This document shows positions 9,418 to 18,022 of a DNA stretch of 64,000 bases, piece by piece (within the stretch, counting starts at the first letter, position 1; every line of letters begins with the position of its first letter). Both the position numbers and the translations under genes were made by a program. The notes under the pieces are model-generated. The model saw only the letters and a list, made by a program, of their open reading frames with translations. It was not told where the DNA came from and ran no database searches. The stretch spans positions 124,001-188,000 of the forward strand of contig JBFMBK010000002.1 in NCBI GenBank assembly GCA_040755295.1, given 5' to 3'. The DNA is from Bacillota bacterium (GTDB taxonomy: Bacteria > Bacillota > Desulfotomaculia > Desulfotomaculales > Ammonificaceae).

Positions 9418-9466
9418 GATTCTGATCTCTGATTTCTGGTTTCCGACATCTGAATTCTGTACGCTC
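9418..9466. repeat. Degenerate 7-bp-periodic tract upstream of accD
   Basis: Units TTCTGAT, CTCTGAT, TTCTGGT, TTCCGAC, ATCTGAA, TTCTGTA follow in exact 7-bp phase. Nothing else was recognised between 9467 and 9717. Confidence 0.75.
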
Positions 9467-9717
9467 CGGCCCGTCCTTGCCAATCTTCCTTGCTCTGCTC
9501 GCTTCCCACGGCTTTTCGATTGTGTTACACTAATGCAACTAGGCAACACGCTTACTGCCCATATTTTCATTCCTCGTTGTGCCGCTGAATGCGGCATGTG
9601 GAATTCCCAATCACAGACGCCGCACGTCGGACTCGTCGTATACCCTTGGATTCCTTTTCGTCAACACTTCCACAACCGGTATATGCAACGCCACGTCTCT
9701 ATTTTCCAGATAACGTC

Positions 9718-9912
9718 TTAGTCGTCAAAACCGCCGAGCAGCTTATGAGCTTCCTCGGCCTCGGCCTCCGGCACAAGAATCTCGTGCAACTGGCTGTCAC
9801 CCGTACCGGTATTTTCCGCACGCAGTTTAACTAACAAGCCTTCACTCACCAGCATATCCCGTACACTTTCAGCCTCTTCTCGGGTTGGAGCGATATAGAC
9901 TACCGTCCACAC
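9718..9912 (-). CDS. Small DUF2007-type protein
   Basis: A 64-residue protein, WTVVYIAPTREEAESVRDML at the start and EILVPEAEAEEAHKLL near the end. This is the pattern of the DUF2007 'putative signal transducing' family, a small ferredoxin-like fold of unknown role. The frame is open to 9966, but GTG 9912 is preferred: AGGAGAGG lies about 7 bases before it and the family begins here. It lies between accD and mtrB in the same direction. Related Clostridia proteins are sometimes labelled glutamate decarboxylase, which nothing in this sequence supports. Confidence 0.65.
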   Translation of the reverse strand: MWTVVYIAPTREEAESVRDMLVSEGLLVKLRAENTGTGDSQLHEILVPEAEAEEAHKLLGGFDD

Positions 9913-9997
9913 AAAAGGTCCTCTCCTGTCCGAAGCAGTTTTTTCAATTATACCCGGAATGAACATTCAAGATGCTTAGGCGCACTTTCAATGCCGG

Positions 9998-10228
9998 TTA
10001 GTCCTCGGTGCGGATACCGCCGTGCTTGGTAAGGATCTCGGCTTTGCCCCGAATCTTGATCGCCGAAGTATGCTCGGTAAACTGCGCGATCATAAGCTCA
10101 CCTTTGTCCAGTTTCTCCGTATGGTGGAACTTGGTATCCTTTCCACGCGTCAGCCCCATGATGGTCACACCGTTTTCCATGGCTTTGATAACGATATAAT
10201 CGGCCAGAATCCATTGCTGCTCAAGCAT
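9998..10228 (-). CDS. mtrB: trp RNA-binding attenuation protein (TRAP)
   Basis: TRAP forms an 11-subunit ring that, with tryptophan bound, wraps RNA carrying spaced (G/U)AG triplets and shuts off trp genes. This 76-residue protein matches B. subtilis TRAP over its whole length: FVVIKA-like [31 protein letters not shown] and [18 protein letters not shown]. The three RNA-binding basic residues (Lys of LDKGE, Lys and Arg of IKIRG) are present. ATG is preceded by AGGAGG, and a good promoter lies just upstream, so it is transcribed on its own. No folate gene mtrA and no trp operon are next to it. Confidence 0.95.
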   Translation of the reverse strand: MLEQQWILADYIVIKAMENGVTIMGLTRGKDTKFHHTEKLDKGELMIAQFTEHTSAIKIRGKAEILTKHGGIRTED

Positions 10229-10255
10229 TGTTTTACCTCCTGTGTTCTGGCATGT

Positions 10256-10284
10256 ATGATAGCATAACGGTAATTAAAGGGCAA
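10256..10284 (-). promoter_or_regulatory. Predicted sigma-A promoter of mtrB
   Basis: On the minus strand TTGCCC (10284-10279) and TATCAT (10261-10256) are separated by exactly 17 bases. The -10 box lies about 27 bp before the mtrB ATG, with the AGGAGG ribosome site in between. Confidence 0.6.
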
Positions 10285-10321
10285 GTAACCCGGCTTTTCA
10301 AGCTGTTTGAAGGCCAATTGC

Positions 10322-10366
10322 CCTCTACAATCTTGAATTTGTAACCTTGAACCTTGAACTTAAAAC
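10322..10366. repeat. Heptad tract at the dnaE 3' end
   Basis: CTTGAAT, TTGTAAC, CTTGAAC, CTTGAAC, TTAAAAC follow in 7-bp phase just beyond the dnaE stop codon. Confidence 0.65.
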
Positions 10367-13300
10367 TTAAGACCGCCGCCAGGCAATTTTTAAATTCTTT
10401 TCTCCAACCATATCCTTTAATATACCGACCACCGGTGAAGTCAGGTCGACCCAGAAGTCCTCGGGAGCTTTCCGGACCCCGCCTTCTCCCGGAAGATACA
10501 GATAGACCGGACTTGTCCCCCGATAAAGACCGAGGGTTTTTTTTAGTTGGTTCATAAACTCGGGCTCCGCCTCCGGCAGACGCAGATAGACCTCCGCGCC
10601 GTTCCAATCAATGGCCGTAACCTCTTCCGCCACGAGCCTTGCCCGCTCGGTGCCGGCCGCCTTTTTGCCCCTGATCAGAACCACCGCTTCGGGTTTGAGG
10701 ATCAGACGTGATTCCAGGTACACCCGCGGGAAAAGCACAACCTCGATAATCCCCGTTAGATCCTCCAACTGAAGGACTCCCATTTGTTCACCCTTTTTAG
10801 TCCGAAGCTTCTTGATTCCAAGCGCAAGACCCCCAACCCTGAGGGAGACGTTCTGTTCCGCCTCCGGCAGTTCAACCGCCTGCATATCCGTCAGCGCCCG
10901 CAGAATCTCGCGGTAATTGGCCAGGGGATGGCCTGTGATATACAGACCGAGAAGCTCCTTTTCCATGGACAGAAGTTCCTGAACGGGAAACTCACCAAGT
11001 TCCGGGTCGGTTTTGAGGTGATACCCGCCGTTCTCGAGATCCCCGAAAAGGGAAAGCTGGCTTGAGTCCTTTTCCTTTACCGACCGTTGGGCAAGTTCCA
11101 GGCCTTCATCAAGCATCGATAACAGCTGCCGCCGGGTCTGCCCGAGCGAGGCAAAAGCCCCCGCCCGCGCAAGGCTTTCCATGACGCGGCGGTTTATAGC
11201 TCGCGGGGGAATCCTCACGCAAAAATCTTCGAAATCCTTAAATACGCCGCCCTCCTCACGGGCGGTGATGACCGCTTCGACGGCGTGTTCCCCGACATTC
11301 TTCACCGCTGACAGCCCGAAACGAATACCGTTCTCCACCACGGTGAAATTCTTGCCGCTTTCATTGACGTCGGGTGGAAGCACCTCTATCTGTAACCGCC
11401 TGCACTCTTCCACGTATGCGGCCACTTTATCGCTGTTATCGCGGGACGACGTTAAAAGCGCAGCCATGTATTCAGGTGTGAAACACGCCTTCAGGAAGGC
11501 GGTTTGGTAGGCAACCATTGCGTAAGCGGCCGAATGACTCTTGTTAAAACCATATCCGGCAAAGTACTCCATGAGGTCGAATATTTCGCCTGCTGTTTTA
11601 TCGTCAACATTGTTCTTAGCCGCACCGTCCACAAAGCGCGACCTGAGCCCCGCTAGGATTTCAGGCTTTTTCTTACCCATCGCCCGGCGCAGGAGGTCGG
11701 CCTCCCCAAGGCTGAAACCGGCAAGGGTGCTGGCGATCCGCATAACCTGTTCCTGGTACAGTATGACACCGTAAGTTTCTTTTAAAATGTTTTCGAGTAA
11801 AGGATGGGGATAGGTAACCAGTGTCTTCCCGTGCTTACGCCTGATGAAATCCTCCACCATGCCGCTGCCTAGCGGACCGGGCCTGTAAAGCGCCACCAGC
11901 GCGATTAAATCCTCAAACACGCTGGGCTTAAGTTCCCGGAGGATGTTACGCATCCCGCTGGATTCAAGCTGAAAAACACCGGCCGTCTCGCCCCGGCATA
12001 AAAGCTTATAGGTTGCAGGGTCATCCAGCGACAGGTTATCAATATCGATCTTAATGCCGCGGTGCTTTCTTATAAGATCGACCGCGTCCCCGATAACCGT
12101 AAGGGTTCGAAGCCCGAGCAGGTCCATTTTCAACAGGCCGAGCTCCTCCACCGCCTCTTTTGCGAACTGTGTCGATACGGAACCGTCGGCGACACGATGC
12201 AGGGGTACGAAGTTGGTAAGCGGCTCCGGCGCGATGACGATACCGGCGGCATGAGTGGAGGCATGCCGCGGCATTCCTTCAAGGCGCGCCGCCACGTCGA
12301 GCAGGTGTTTAACCGTTGGATTGCCGGCCGATAGCTCCGCAAGTTCGGGAGATACATCGAGGGCCTTTGCCACCGTCATGCCCAGTTCAGTCGGGATAAG
12401 GCGCGCGACGCGGTCGACTTCGCCGTAAGATAATCCTAGCGCCCGGCCTACATCCCGGATAGCGGCCCGTGCCGCGAGTGTCCCGAACGTGGCTACCTGA
12501 GCGACCCGATCTCTGCCGTAGCGCTCAAATACGTAATCGATCACCTTGCCCCTAAGCTCATAACAGAAATCGGTATCTATATCCGGAAGGGACACCCGCT
12601 CCGGGTTCAAGAACCGCTCGAAAAGAAGTCCGTACTTCAGCGGATCGATGTTGGTGATGCCAAGGCAATAGGCCACCACGCTTCCCGCCGCCGAACCACG
12701 CCCCGGGCCGACCAGCACCCCGTTCTCCCGCGCAAAGCGTATAAGATCCCACACGATGAGAAAATATGAAGGGTATCCCATCGCCTCGATTACCCGCAAC
12801 TCGTACTCCAACCTGTCAACCACCGAGCTGTCTGGATCACCGTAACGCCACTTGAGGCCTGTGTAGCACAACTCCCGGAGATAATCCGCGGGCGTGCTTC
12901 CCGGCGGAACAGCGTATGCCGGCAGGTGGTACTGCCCAAAAACCAAGGAGGTATTGCACCGCTGTGCGATTTCCGCCGTACGTTCGATTGCCGGTGTAAA
13001 ATCCAGAAATAGTGCGCTCATTTCCTCTTCGTTTTTCATATATAACTGGTCGGATTGAAAGCGCAGACGTTTGGGGTCATCAACCGTCTTACCCGTTTGA
13101 ATGCAAAGGAGTATGTCCTGTATGGCGGCATCATTCTGATTAACGTAGTGAACGTCGTTCGTGGCAACAGTCGGAATCCCTAATTCCCTTGAAATACTTA
13201 TAATTTCCCGGTTGACCGTTTGTTGTTCCTTGAGCCCGTGGTCCTGTATCTCCAGAAAATAGTTTTCGGGACCGAAAATCTCCCGGTATGTTCCGGCAGC

Positions 13301-13768
13301 CTGACGGGCCTTACCGGGGTCGCCTCTTAAAATGCCGGCCGCCACCTCACCCGCCAGACAAGCGCTCAAGGCTATTAACCCTTTGCTGAAACGCCCGAGC
13401 AGGAACCTGTCCACGCGCGGTTTGTAGTAAAAACCGCTTGTGAAACCGAGCGAAACCAGCTCCATTAAATTCCGGTACCCGGTATCGTTCTCCGCAAGCA
13501 GCACCAGGTGATATAGGTTGTCGTCGACCTTGGGCGTGCGGTCGTCTATCGTCCGCGGCGCCACATAAACCTCACACCCCAGTATCGGTTTTATTCCTTT
13601 TTTCATGCAGGCCTGGTAAAAGTCGATTACTCCGTACATCGCCCCGTGGTCGGTTACCGCCAGCGCGGGCATCCCCAAATCCGCGGCACGCTGAACGGCA
13701 TCCTTGATCCTCGCCGCCCCGTCAAGCAGACTGTATTCCGTATGCAGGTGAAGGTGTACAAAAGACAA
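10367..13768 (-). CDS. dnaE: DNA polymerase III subunit alpha
   Basis: Replicative or lagging-strand type C-family DNA polymerase, 1133 residues. The N-terminal PHP domain is intact in outline (FVHLHLHTEYSLLDG, VTDHGAMYG). The palm carries GPGRGSAAGS and the catalytic aspartates in LPDIDTDFCYE, and GFNKSHSAAYA lies in the fingers. An OB-fold region (LEDLTGIIEVVLFP) follows near residue 990. This is the DnaE1-like arrangement, not PolC, because no exonuclease is inserted in the PHP domain. The place upstream of accD-accA-pfkA-pyk agrees with the Firmicutes order. Confidence 0.97.
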   Translation of the reverse strand: MSFVHLHLHTEYSLLDGAARIKDAVQRAADLGMPALAVTDHGAMYGVIDFYQACMKKGIKPILGCEVYVAPRTIDDRTPKVDDNLYHLVLLAENDTGYRNLMELVSLGFTSGFYYKPRVDRFLLGRFSKGLIALSACLAGEVAAGILRGDPGKARQAAGTYREIFGPENYFLEIQDHGLKEQQTVNREIISISRELGIPTVATNDVHYVNQNDAAIQDILLCIQTGKTVDDPKRLRFQSDQLYMKNEEEMSALFLDFTPAIERTAEIAQRCNTSLVFGQYHLPAYAVPPGSTPADYLRELCYTGLKWRYGDPDSSVVDRLEYELRVIEAMGYPSYFLIVWDLIRFARENGVLVGPGRGSAAGSVVAYCLGITNIDPLKYGLLFERFLNPERVSLPDIDTDFCYELRGKVIDYVFERYGRDRVAQVATFGTLAARAAIRDVGRALGLSYGEVDRVARLIPTELGMTVAKALDVSPELAELSAGNPTVKHLLDVAARLEGMPRHASTHAAGIVIAPEPLTNFVPLHRVADGSVSTQFAKEAVEELGLLKMDLLGLRTLTVIGDAVDLIRKHRGIKIDIDNLSLDDPATYKLLCRGETAGVFQLESSGMRNILRELKPSVFEDLIALVALYRPGPLGSGMVEDFIRRKHGKTLVTYPHPLLENILKETYGVILYQEQVMRIASTLAGFSLGEADLLRRAMGKKKPEILAGLRSRFVDGAAKNNVDDKTAGEIFDLMEYFAGYGFNKSHSAAYAMVAYQTAFLKACFTPEYMAALLTSSRDNSDKVAAYVEECRRLQIEVLPPDVNESGKNFTVVENGIRFGLSAVKNVGEHAVEAVITAREEGGVFKDFEDFCVRIPPRAINRRVMESLARAGAFASLGQTRRQLLSMLDEGLELAQRSVKEKDSSQLSLFGDLENGGYHLKTDPELGEFPVQELLSMEKELLGLYITGHPLANYREILRALTDMQAVELPEAEQNVSLRVGGLALGIKKLRTKKGEQMGVLQLEDLTGIIEVVLFPRVYLESRLILKPEAVVLIRGKKAAGTERARLVAEEVTAIDWNGAEVYLRLPEAEPEFMNQLKKTLGLYRGTSPVYLYLPGEGGVRKAPEDFWVDLTSPVVGILKDMVGEKNLKIAWRRS

Positions 13769-13787
13769 AACGCTATTCCCTCCATGG

Positions 13788-14047
13788 TTTCAAGAATACA
13801 GAATTCAGAAGTCAGGATATAGAATTTAAAATTCCAGAATGAGAGCAATAAAGAGCTTTTATTTTACTATGAATGGTGACTCGAACTCCTGCTCCTAATC
13901 TCGGAACTCTCGACAATAGACAGGTGGCCTTCCGGCTTCTACCTTCTACCTTCTACCTTCTACCTTCTACCTTCTACCTAATGCCTACTGCCTTTGACCC
14001 TGTCACCCAACGTTGAACGTTGAACGTTGAACATTGAACTTTGAACC
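13788..14047. repeat. Long heptad tracts between trmL and dnaE
   Basis: The 280-bp gap holds two tracts. At 13790-13850 the units GAATACA, GAATTCA, GAAGTCA, GGATATA, GAATTTA run in phase. From 13930 to 14047 comes TTCCGGC, six exact TTCTACC copies (13937-13978), TAATGCC, TACTGCC, TTTGACC, CTGTCAC, CCAACGT, then TGAACGT twice, TGAACAT, TGAACTT and TGAACCT. The 7-bp phase is unbroken for about 110 bp although the word changes. No gene is seen. Confidence 0.9.
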
Positions 14048-14506
14048 TTACTTAAGCCCCTCGAATCCCTGCTGCCGCAGCGCCTCGTAAAGCACTATCG
14101 CTACGGCGTTGGAAAGGTTAAGCGAGCGAGCACCGGAAACAACCGGGATGCGAATCAAACGGTCAGAAAACGTTTCGAGTATTTGGGGCGGCAGGCCGGA
14201 TGTTTCCTTTCCAAAAACCAGATAACCATCAGGAGGATAACTGACGGAAGAGTATCGAACCGCCGCCCGTGTGGTAGCAAAGTAAAAACAGGCCCTGTGG
14301 TTTGCCTGGAAGAGTTCATCAAAATCGTTGTAATAAGTGATCTTAACAAGATGCCAGTAATCAAGCCCCGCCCTTTTTAAGTATTTGTCGTCCGTCGAAA
14401 AACCAAGCGGCCCAACCAGATGCAGCGCGGTACCCGTAGCCGCGCACGTGCGGGCGATATTCCCCGTGTTGGCGGGTATCTCCGGTTCCACAAGCACAAT
14501 GTTCAT
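14048..14506 (-). CDS. trmL: tRNA (cytidine/uridine-34 2'-O)-methyltransferase TrmL
   Basis: SPOUT-fold enzyme that methylates the wobble ribose of tRNA-Leu isoacceptors. The 152-residue length fits TrmL. Motifs are IVLVEPEIPANTGNIARTCAA at the N-terminus, YLVFGKETSGLP in the middle and RSLNLSNAVAIVLYEALRQ at the knot that binds S-adenosylmethionine. The start overlaps the stop of the upstream CoA-binding gene by 4 bp (ATGA), so the two are probably cotranslated. Confidence 0.93.
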   Translation of the reverse strand: MNIVLVEPEIPANTGNIARTCAATGTALHLVGPLGFSTDDKYLKRAGLDYWHLVKITYYNDFDELFQANHRACFYFATTRAAVRYSSVSYPPDGYLVFGKETSGLPPQILETFSDRLIRIPVVSGARSLNLSNAVAIVLYEALRQQGFEGLK

Positions 14507-14934
14507 TCACCGAAAATCCTTCGGTGCTCGACCATTATACACTTATCCATTATCAACGGAACACCTGCTTCTCTGCAGGGTTCAACCGCCTTTTCATTTA
14601 TAATCCCCAGTTGAAGCCATACCGCCTTCGGCCTTAGAGAAAGGGAATTCATAACCACCGGCAGCGCCTCCTCGCTTCGGCGGAAAATATTCACGATGTC
14701 GACCGGGAAGGGTATATCATTAAGATCCCGGTAAACCCTTTCGCCGAGGATCAGATCTTCAAGCGGGTAAACAGGCACCACCCGGTAGCCGCGCTCCTTT
14801 AAGTATATCGCCACCCGATGGCTGTCTCGGTCGGTTTTGGGTGAAAGTCCCACCACGGCAATGGTTTTACTTTCGCTCAATAAGGCGGCCAAAAGTTCTT
14901 TTTCAGGGTTGGCAAAAACCACCACCGTTATCAC
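14503..14934 (-). CDS. CoA-binding domain protein (YccU-like)
   Basis: A 143-residue single-domain Rossmann protein. The pattern SKTIAVVGLSPKTDRDSHRVAIYLKERGY, then VVPVYP and PKAVWLQLGIINEKA, is that of the stand-alone CoA-binding (YccU) family. These resemble the N-terminal half of succinyl-CoA synthetase alpha but have no catalytic partner. The biological role is not known. It overlaps trmL by 4 bp. Confidence 0.85.
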   Translation of the reverse strand: MITVVVFANPEKELLAALLSESKTIAVVGLSPKTDRDSHRVAIYLKERGYRVVPVYPLEDLILGERVYRDLNDIPFPVDIVNIFRRSEEALPVVMNSLSLRPKAVWLQLGIINEKAVEPCREAGVPLIMDKCIMVEHRRIFGE

Positions 14935-15464
14935 TTCCCCTTCGGCCCGGTGTTAACTCTTTATCCTTAATAAACATAATAACCCCGGCCCGCTGCTGAT
15001 ATCCGGCACGGCACCCGCTTATTATCACCGCGATCCCGTCAGCGGCGTCATAAAACTAACGGATTATCCTGACCTGTTTACCCTGCGGTTCTTTTGTACG
15101 AAGTTCTACCAAACCAATAATATCTCCTTCAAGCCCTTCAAACAAAGCGACGTGAATGCTTCCCAAAGCTCATGTTTGTGAAACGCCTCAGTAAAATCTT
15201 ATGTTCGAAGCACCTTCCGGCGGTTGTTTTGAAATTGATTTTCGATAACAAAATAAAACTGATTATATTTTTTCAAAATTAACCATGGATGCACTGTTCC
15301 AGCGAACTATTTCCCGTTGACCGCATTGCTCCCTTCAAGTGTAATATTTATCTTTATAATCCCGAAAAGCGACGGCAATAATAAGAGAAGCCTCAAAGCT
15401 TGTTTCGCGTTCCGGCGTTTTAGTCCTATTAAACGAAATAGATAAAGAATTGTAAGTACTGAAC
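14935..15464. other. 530-bp intergenic region between divergent units
   Basis: It separates the minus-strand trmL unit from the plus-strand DUF4912 gene and must hold both promoters, though no clear boxes were found. Apart from the protein-like relic listed at 15056-15166, the rest (15167-15464) is AT-rich with no recognised gene. Confidence 0.5.
15056..15166 (-). pseudogene. Possible remnant of a protein gene (36 codons)
   Basis: From TTG 15166 the minus strand reads MGSIHVALFEGLEGDIIG, then LVELRTKEPQGKQVRIIR and a stop. The amino-acid make-up is unusually protein-like for an intergenic stretch. A stop lies just before the TTG and there is no ribosome site, so it is more likely the tail of a decayed gene than a live small gene. 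I do not recognise the family. Confidence 0.25.
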
Positions 15465-15482
15465 TTGGAGGGGTTATTAAAC

Positions 15483-16439
15483 ATGGAAGTTTTCGCCTGG
15501 ATACTCGTTATCGCCCTGCTAGCCTTGGCCACGGCCGTATATCTATGGTCGTCGCGCCGTCCGGTCAAAAAGTTGTTGCCATCCGTGCCTCCGCCCGCGG
15601 ATGTAGAGTTCGGGGCCGAAATAAGCCCGTACATTTCCCCGTCATCTCCGGCAAAACCGGCGCTCTATACACCGGAACTTCCCCGCCGGTACGGTAAGAA
15701 CCAGATGGCCTTGTTGGCCCGCGACCCATACTGGCTGTTCGCCTATTGGGAAATCAGCGCCACCAAACAAGAAGAGTTCGCCGCCCGCTACGGCCCCGAA
15801 GCCTGGCATACGTCCCGTCCTGTTCTGCGGCTGTACGATGTCACCGGGGTGGATTTCAAAGGGAATAACGCAAATACTTATGTTGATATCTCCGTGAATG
15901 AAGAAGCCGACAACTGGTACATGGAAGTGGGACAGCCCAATCGCTCATTTTGTGTGGATCTCGGGCGGATGCTTTCCACAGGACAATTTGTAACGCTGCT
16001 CCGGTCCAATTTGGCGCATACGCCGCGCGCCTCTCTTTCGGAACGCTTTGATGAAGAGTGGATGTGGCTGGAGGGGATCTACCGCTCACTGTTGCGCTAC
16101 CAGTTTGGTTTGAGCTCGCCGATTTTATTTGAAGAGGTAGCGGCAAGAATGGGCAAGGAATTCATTCCGATAGGGATTTCGTCGCCGGTCGGATTGCCGT
16201 TGGGCATCTCCTCTCCGGGCGTATCATCCGTAGGGATTTCATCCCTTATAGGTGTCCCCGAGCGTCCCGTATCCCGCAGGGAAGCGGAGAAGGCGGTCGT
16301 TGGCGTCCCGCCGTCACTGCGACGGGGTGTTCCAGCCCCGGTGGGTCTCCCGGAAGGAATGGTCGTACCCGCCGGTCTGACCAAGGGCGCGGCAAAAGCC
16401 GCCCGGCCTAAACCCGGCAGAAAGAAGAAGGGGGTTTAG
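15483..16439 (+). CDS. DUF4912 protein with N-terminal membrane anchor
   Basis: A 318-residue protein. Residues 3-20 form a hydrophobic anchor (FAWILVIALLALATAVYLW). The core from about residue 70 shows the DUF4912 pattern: ALLARDPYWLFAYWEI, then RPVLRLYDVTG and DNWYMEVGQPNRSFCVDLG. The C-terminal third is low-complexity with repeated GISSP/GISS words and ends in a basic Lys/Arg tail. ATG 15483 is the start because GGAGGGG lies 9 bases before it; the TTG at 15465 lies inside that ribosome site. It is followed after 2 bp by a GH57 enzyme, so it probably works with it in glucan metabolism; its own activity is unknown. Confidence 0.85.
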   Translation: MEVFAWILVIALLALATAVYLWSSRRPVKKLLPSVPPPADVEFGAEISPYISPSSPAKPALYTPELPRRYGKNQMALLARDPYWLFAYWEISATKQEEFAARYGPEAWHTSRPVLRLYDVTGVDFKGNNANTYVDISVNEEADNWYMEVGQPNRSFCVDLGRMLSTGQFVTLLRSNLAHTPRASLSERFDEEWMWLEGIYRSLLRYQFGLSSPILFEEVAARMGKEFIPIGISSPVGLPLGISSPGVSSVGISSLIGVPERPVSRREAEKAVVGVPPSLRRGVPAPVGLPEGMVVPAGLTKGAAKAARPKPGRKKKGV

Positions 16440-16441
16440 GA

Positions 16442-18022
16442 ATGGCCAAAGGGTATCTTGCGCTGGTTCTACACGCTCATCTTCCGTTTGTTCGTCACCC
16501 GGAACATCAGTATTCGCTTGAAGAAAAATGGCTTTATGAGGCTGTTACCGAGTGTTACATACCGCTGATCTGGACTTTTGAGAACCTTTTACATGACGAC
16601 GTTCCATTCCGGCTCACCCTTTCGCTTTCACCGCCGCTTTTAACGATGTTCGCCGACGGATTTCTGCAGCAGCGTTCTCGTAATTACCTGAACAAACTCA
16701 TTGAACTCGCGGACAAAGAGGTAGACCGGACCAATGAAGGTCCGTTTAACGGTCCGGCGCGGATGTACCGGGACCGTCTGCGCCGGACCCGGGACACCTT
16801 AAACCGCTATAACTGGAACCTTATCGACGCCTTTAGAAAATTCAAAGAAGCGGGCCGTCTGGAGATAATTACCTGTGCCGCAACGCACGGATATCTGCCC
16901 CTTCTTTACGTTAATCCGGCGGCCGTCAAGGTTCAAATTTCAGCGGCGGTAGACCTTTACCGAAAGTTCTTCGGGCATAAACCGCCCGGGATATGGCTGC
17001 CTGAGTGCGCTTATACCCCCGGTATTGACCAGTACCTCAAAGAGAACGGCATACGTTTCTTTTTCCTGGACACTCACGGTGTCCTGTTCGCCTCGCACCG
17101 GCCGCGTTTCGGGATTTACGCCCCGGTCTTCTGCTCAACAGGCGTTGCGGCCTTCGGCCGTGATATCGAGTCCTCCAAACAGGTATGGAGCGCCAGAGAA
17201 GGATATCCGGGTGATTTCGATTACCGCGAGTATTACCGGGACGTCGGCTTCGACGAGGACTTCGACTATGTCAGGGACTACATCCACCCGGATGGGATTC
17301 GCGTCAACACCGGCTTAAAATACTATCGTATAACGGGAAAAACAGATCACAAGGAACCGTACGTACCGGAATGGGCCACCCAAAAAGCCGCCACCCATGC
17401 CGGAAACTTTATATTCAACCGGGAGCATCAGATACGTTACCTCAGTAATTTTATGGACCGCCCGCCGCTGCTTGTGGCCCCTTACGACGCCGAACTCTTC
17501 GGTCACTGGTGGTTCGAAGGGCCTCAATGGCTTGAGTTCCTAATCAGAAAAACCGCCTACGACCAGGACATCGTAGAATTGGTCACGCCTTCCGATTACC
17601 TGCGGCTTCATCCCTGTAATCAGGTAGTCACACCGTGCGCATCGAGCTGGGGTAACAAAGGCTATCACGAGGTCTGGCTTTGCGGCTCGAATGATTGGAT
17701 ATACAGGCACCTTCACTGGGGTGCGGACCGGATGGTTGAATTAGCGCAGCGTTTTCCGGGCAGTGAGGGAATGCTGCGACGGGCGCTGAACCAGGCGGCT
17801 CGAGAACTCCTTTTGGCACAGTCCAGCGACTGGCCGTTTATTATGGCCACCGGAACAATGGTCGAATACGCAGTGCGCCGTTTCAAGACCCATATGAGCA
17901 ACTTCAAAGGTATATACCAACAAATTACGGAATGCCGCCTCGAAGATGATTGGGTGGCGGATCTTGAAAACCGCCACAACATTTTTCCCGATATCGACTA
18001 CCGGGTTTACGCCCAATCTTAG
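16442..18022 (+). CDS. GH57 1,4-alpha-glucan branching enzyme (DUF1957 type)
   Basis: Introduces alpha-1,6 branches into glucans such as glycogen. It has 526 residues beginning KGYLALVLHAHLPFVRHPE, the GH57 start with its conserved His pair. The predicted nucleophile Glu is in GIWLPECAYTPG and the acid Asp is in APYDAELFGHWWFEG. The C-terminal helical DUF1957 part (VTPCASSWGNKGYHEVW, then SDWPFIMATGTMVEYA) distinguishes branching enzymes from GH57 amylases. It starts 2 bp after the DUF4912 gene and its end overlaps the convergent HD-GYP gene by 4 bp. Confidence 0.9.
   Translation: MAKGYLALVLHAHLPFVRHPEHQYSLEEKWLYEAVTECYIPLIWTFENLLHDDVPFRLTLSLSPPLLTMFADGFLQQRSRNYLNKLIELADKEVDRTNEGPFNGPARMYRDRLRRTRDTLNRYNWNLIDAFRKFKEAGRLEIITCAATHGYLPLLYVNPAAVKVQISAAVDLYRKFFGHKPPGIWLPECAYTPGIDQYLKENGIRFFFLDTHGVLFASHRPRFGIYAPVFCSTGVAAFGRDIESSKQVWSAREGYPGDFDYREYYRDVGFDEDFDYVRDYIHPDGIRVNTGLKYYRITGKTDHKEPYVPEWATQKAATHAGNFIFNREHQIRYLSNFMDRPPLLVAPYDAELFGHWWFEGPQWLEFLIRKTAYDQDIVELVTPSDYLRLHPCNQVVTPCASSWGNKGYHEVWLCGSNDWIYRHLHWGADRMVELAQRFPGSEGMLRRALNQAARELLLAQSSDWPFIMATGTMVEYAVRRFKTHMSNFKGIYQQITECRLEDDWVADLENRHNIFPDIDYRVYAQS

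Noticed and set aside
13937-14047. CRISPR-like array
   Set aside because: Units are 7 bp, adjacent, without spacers and drifting in sequence; no cas gene is in the window.
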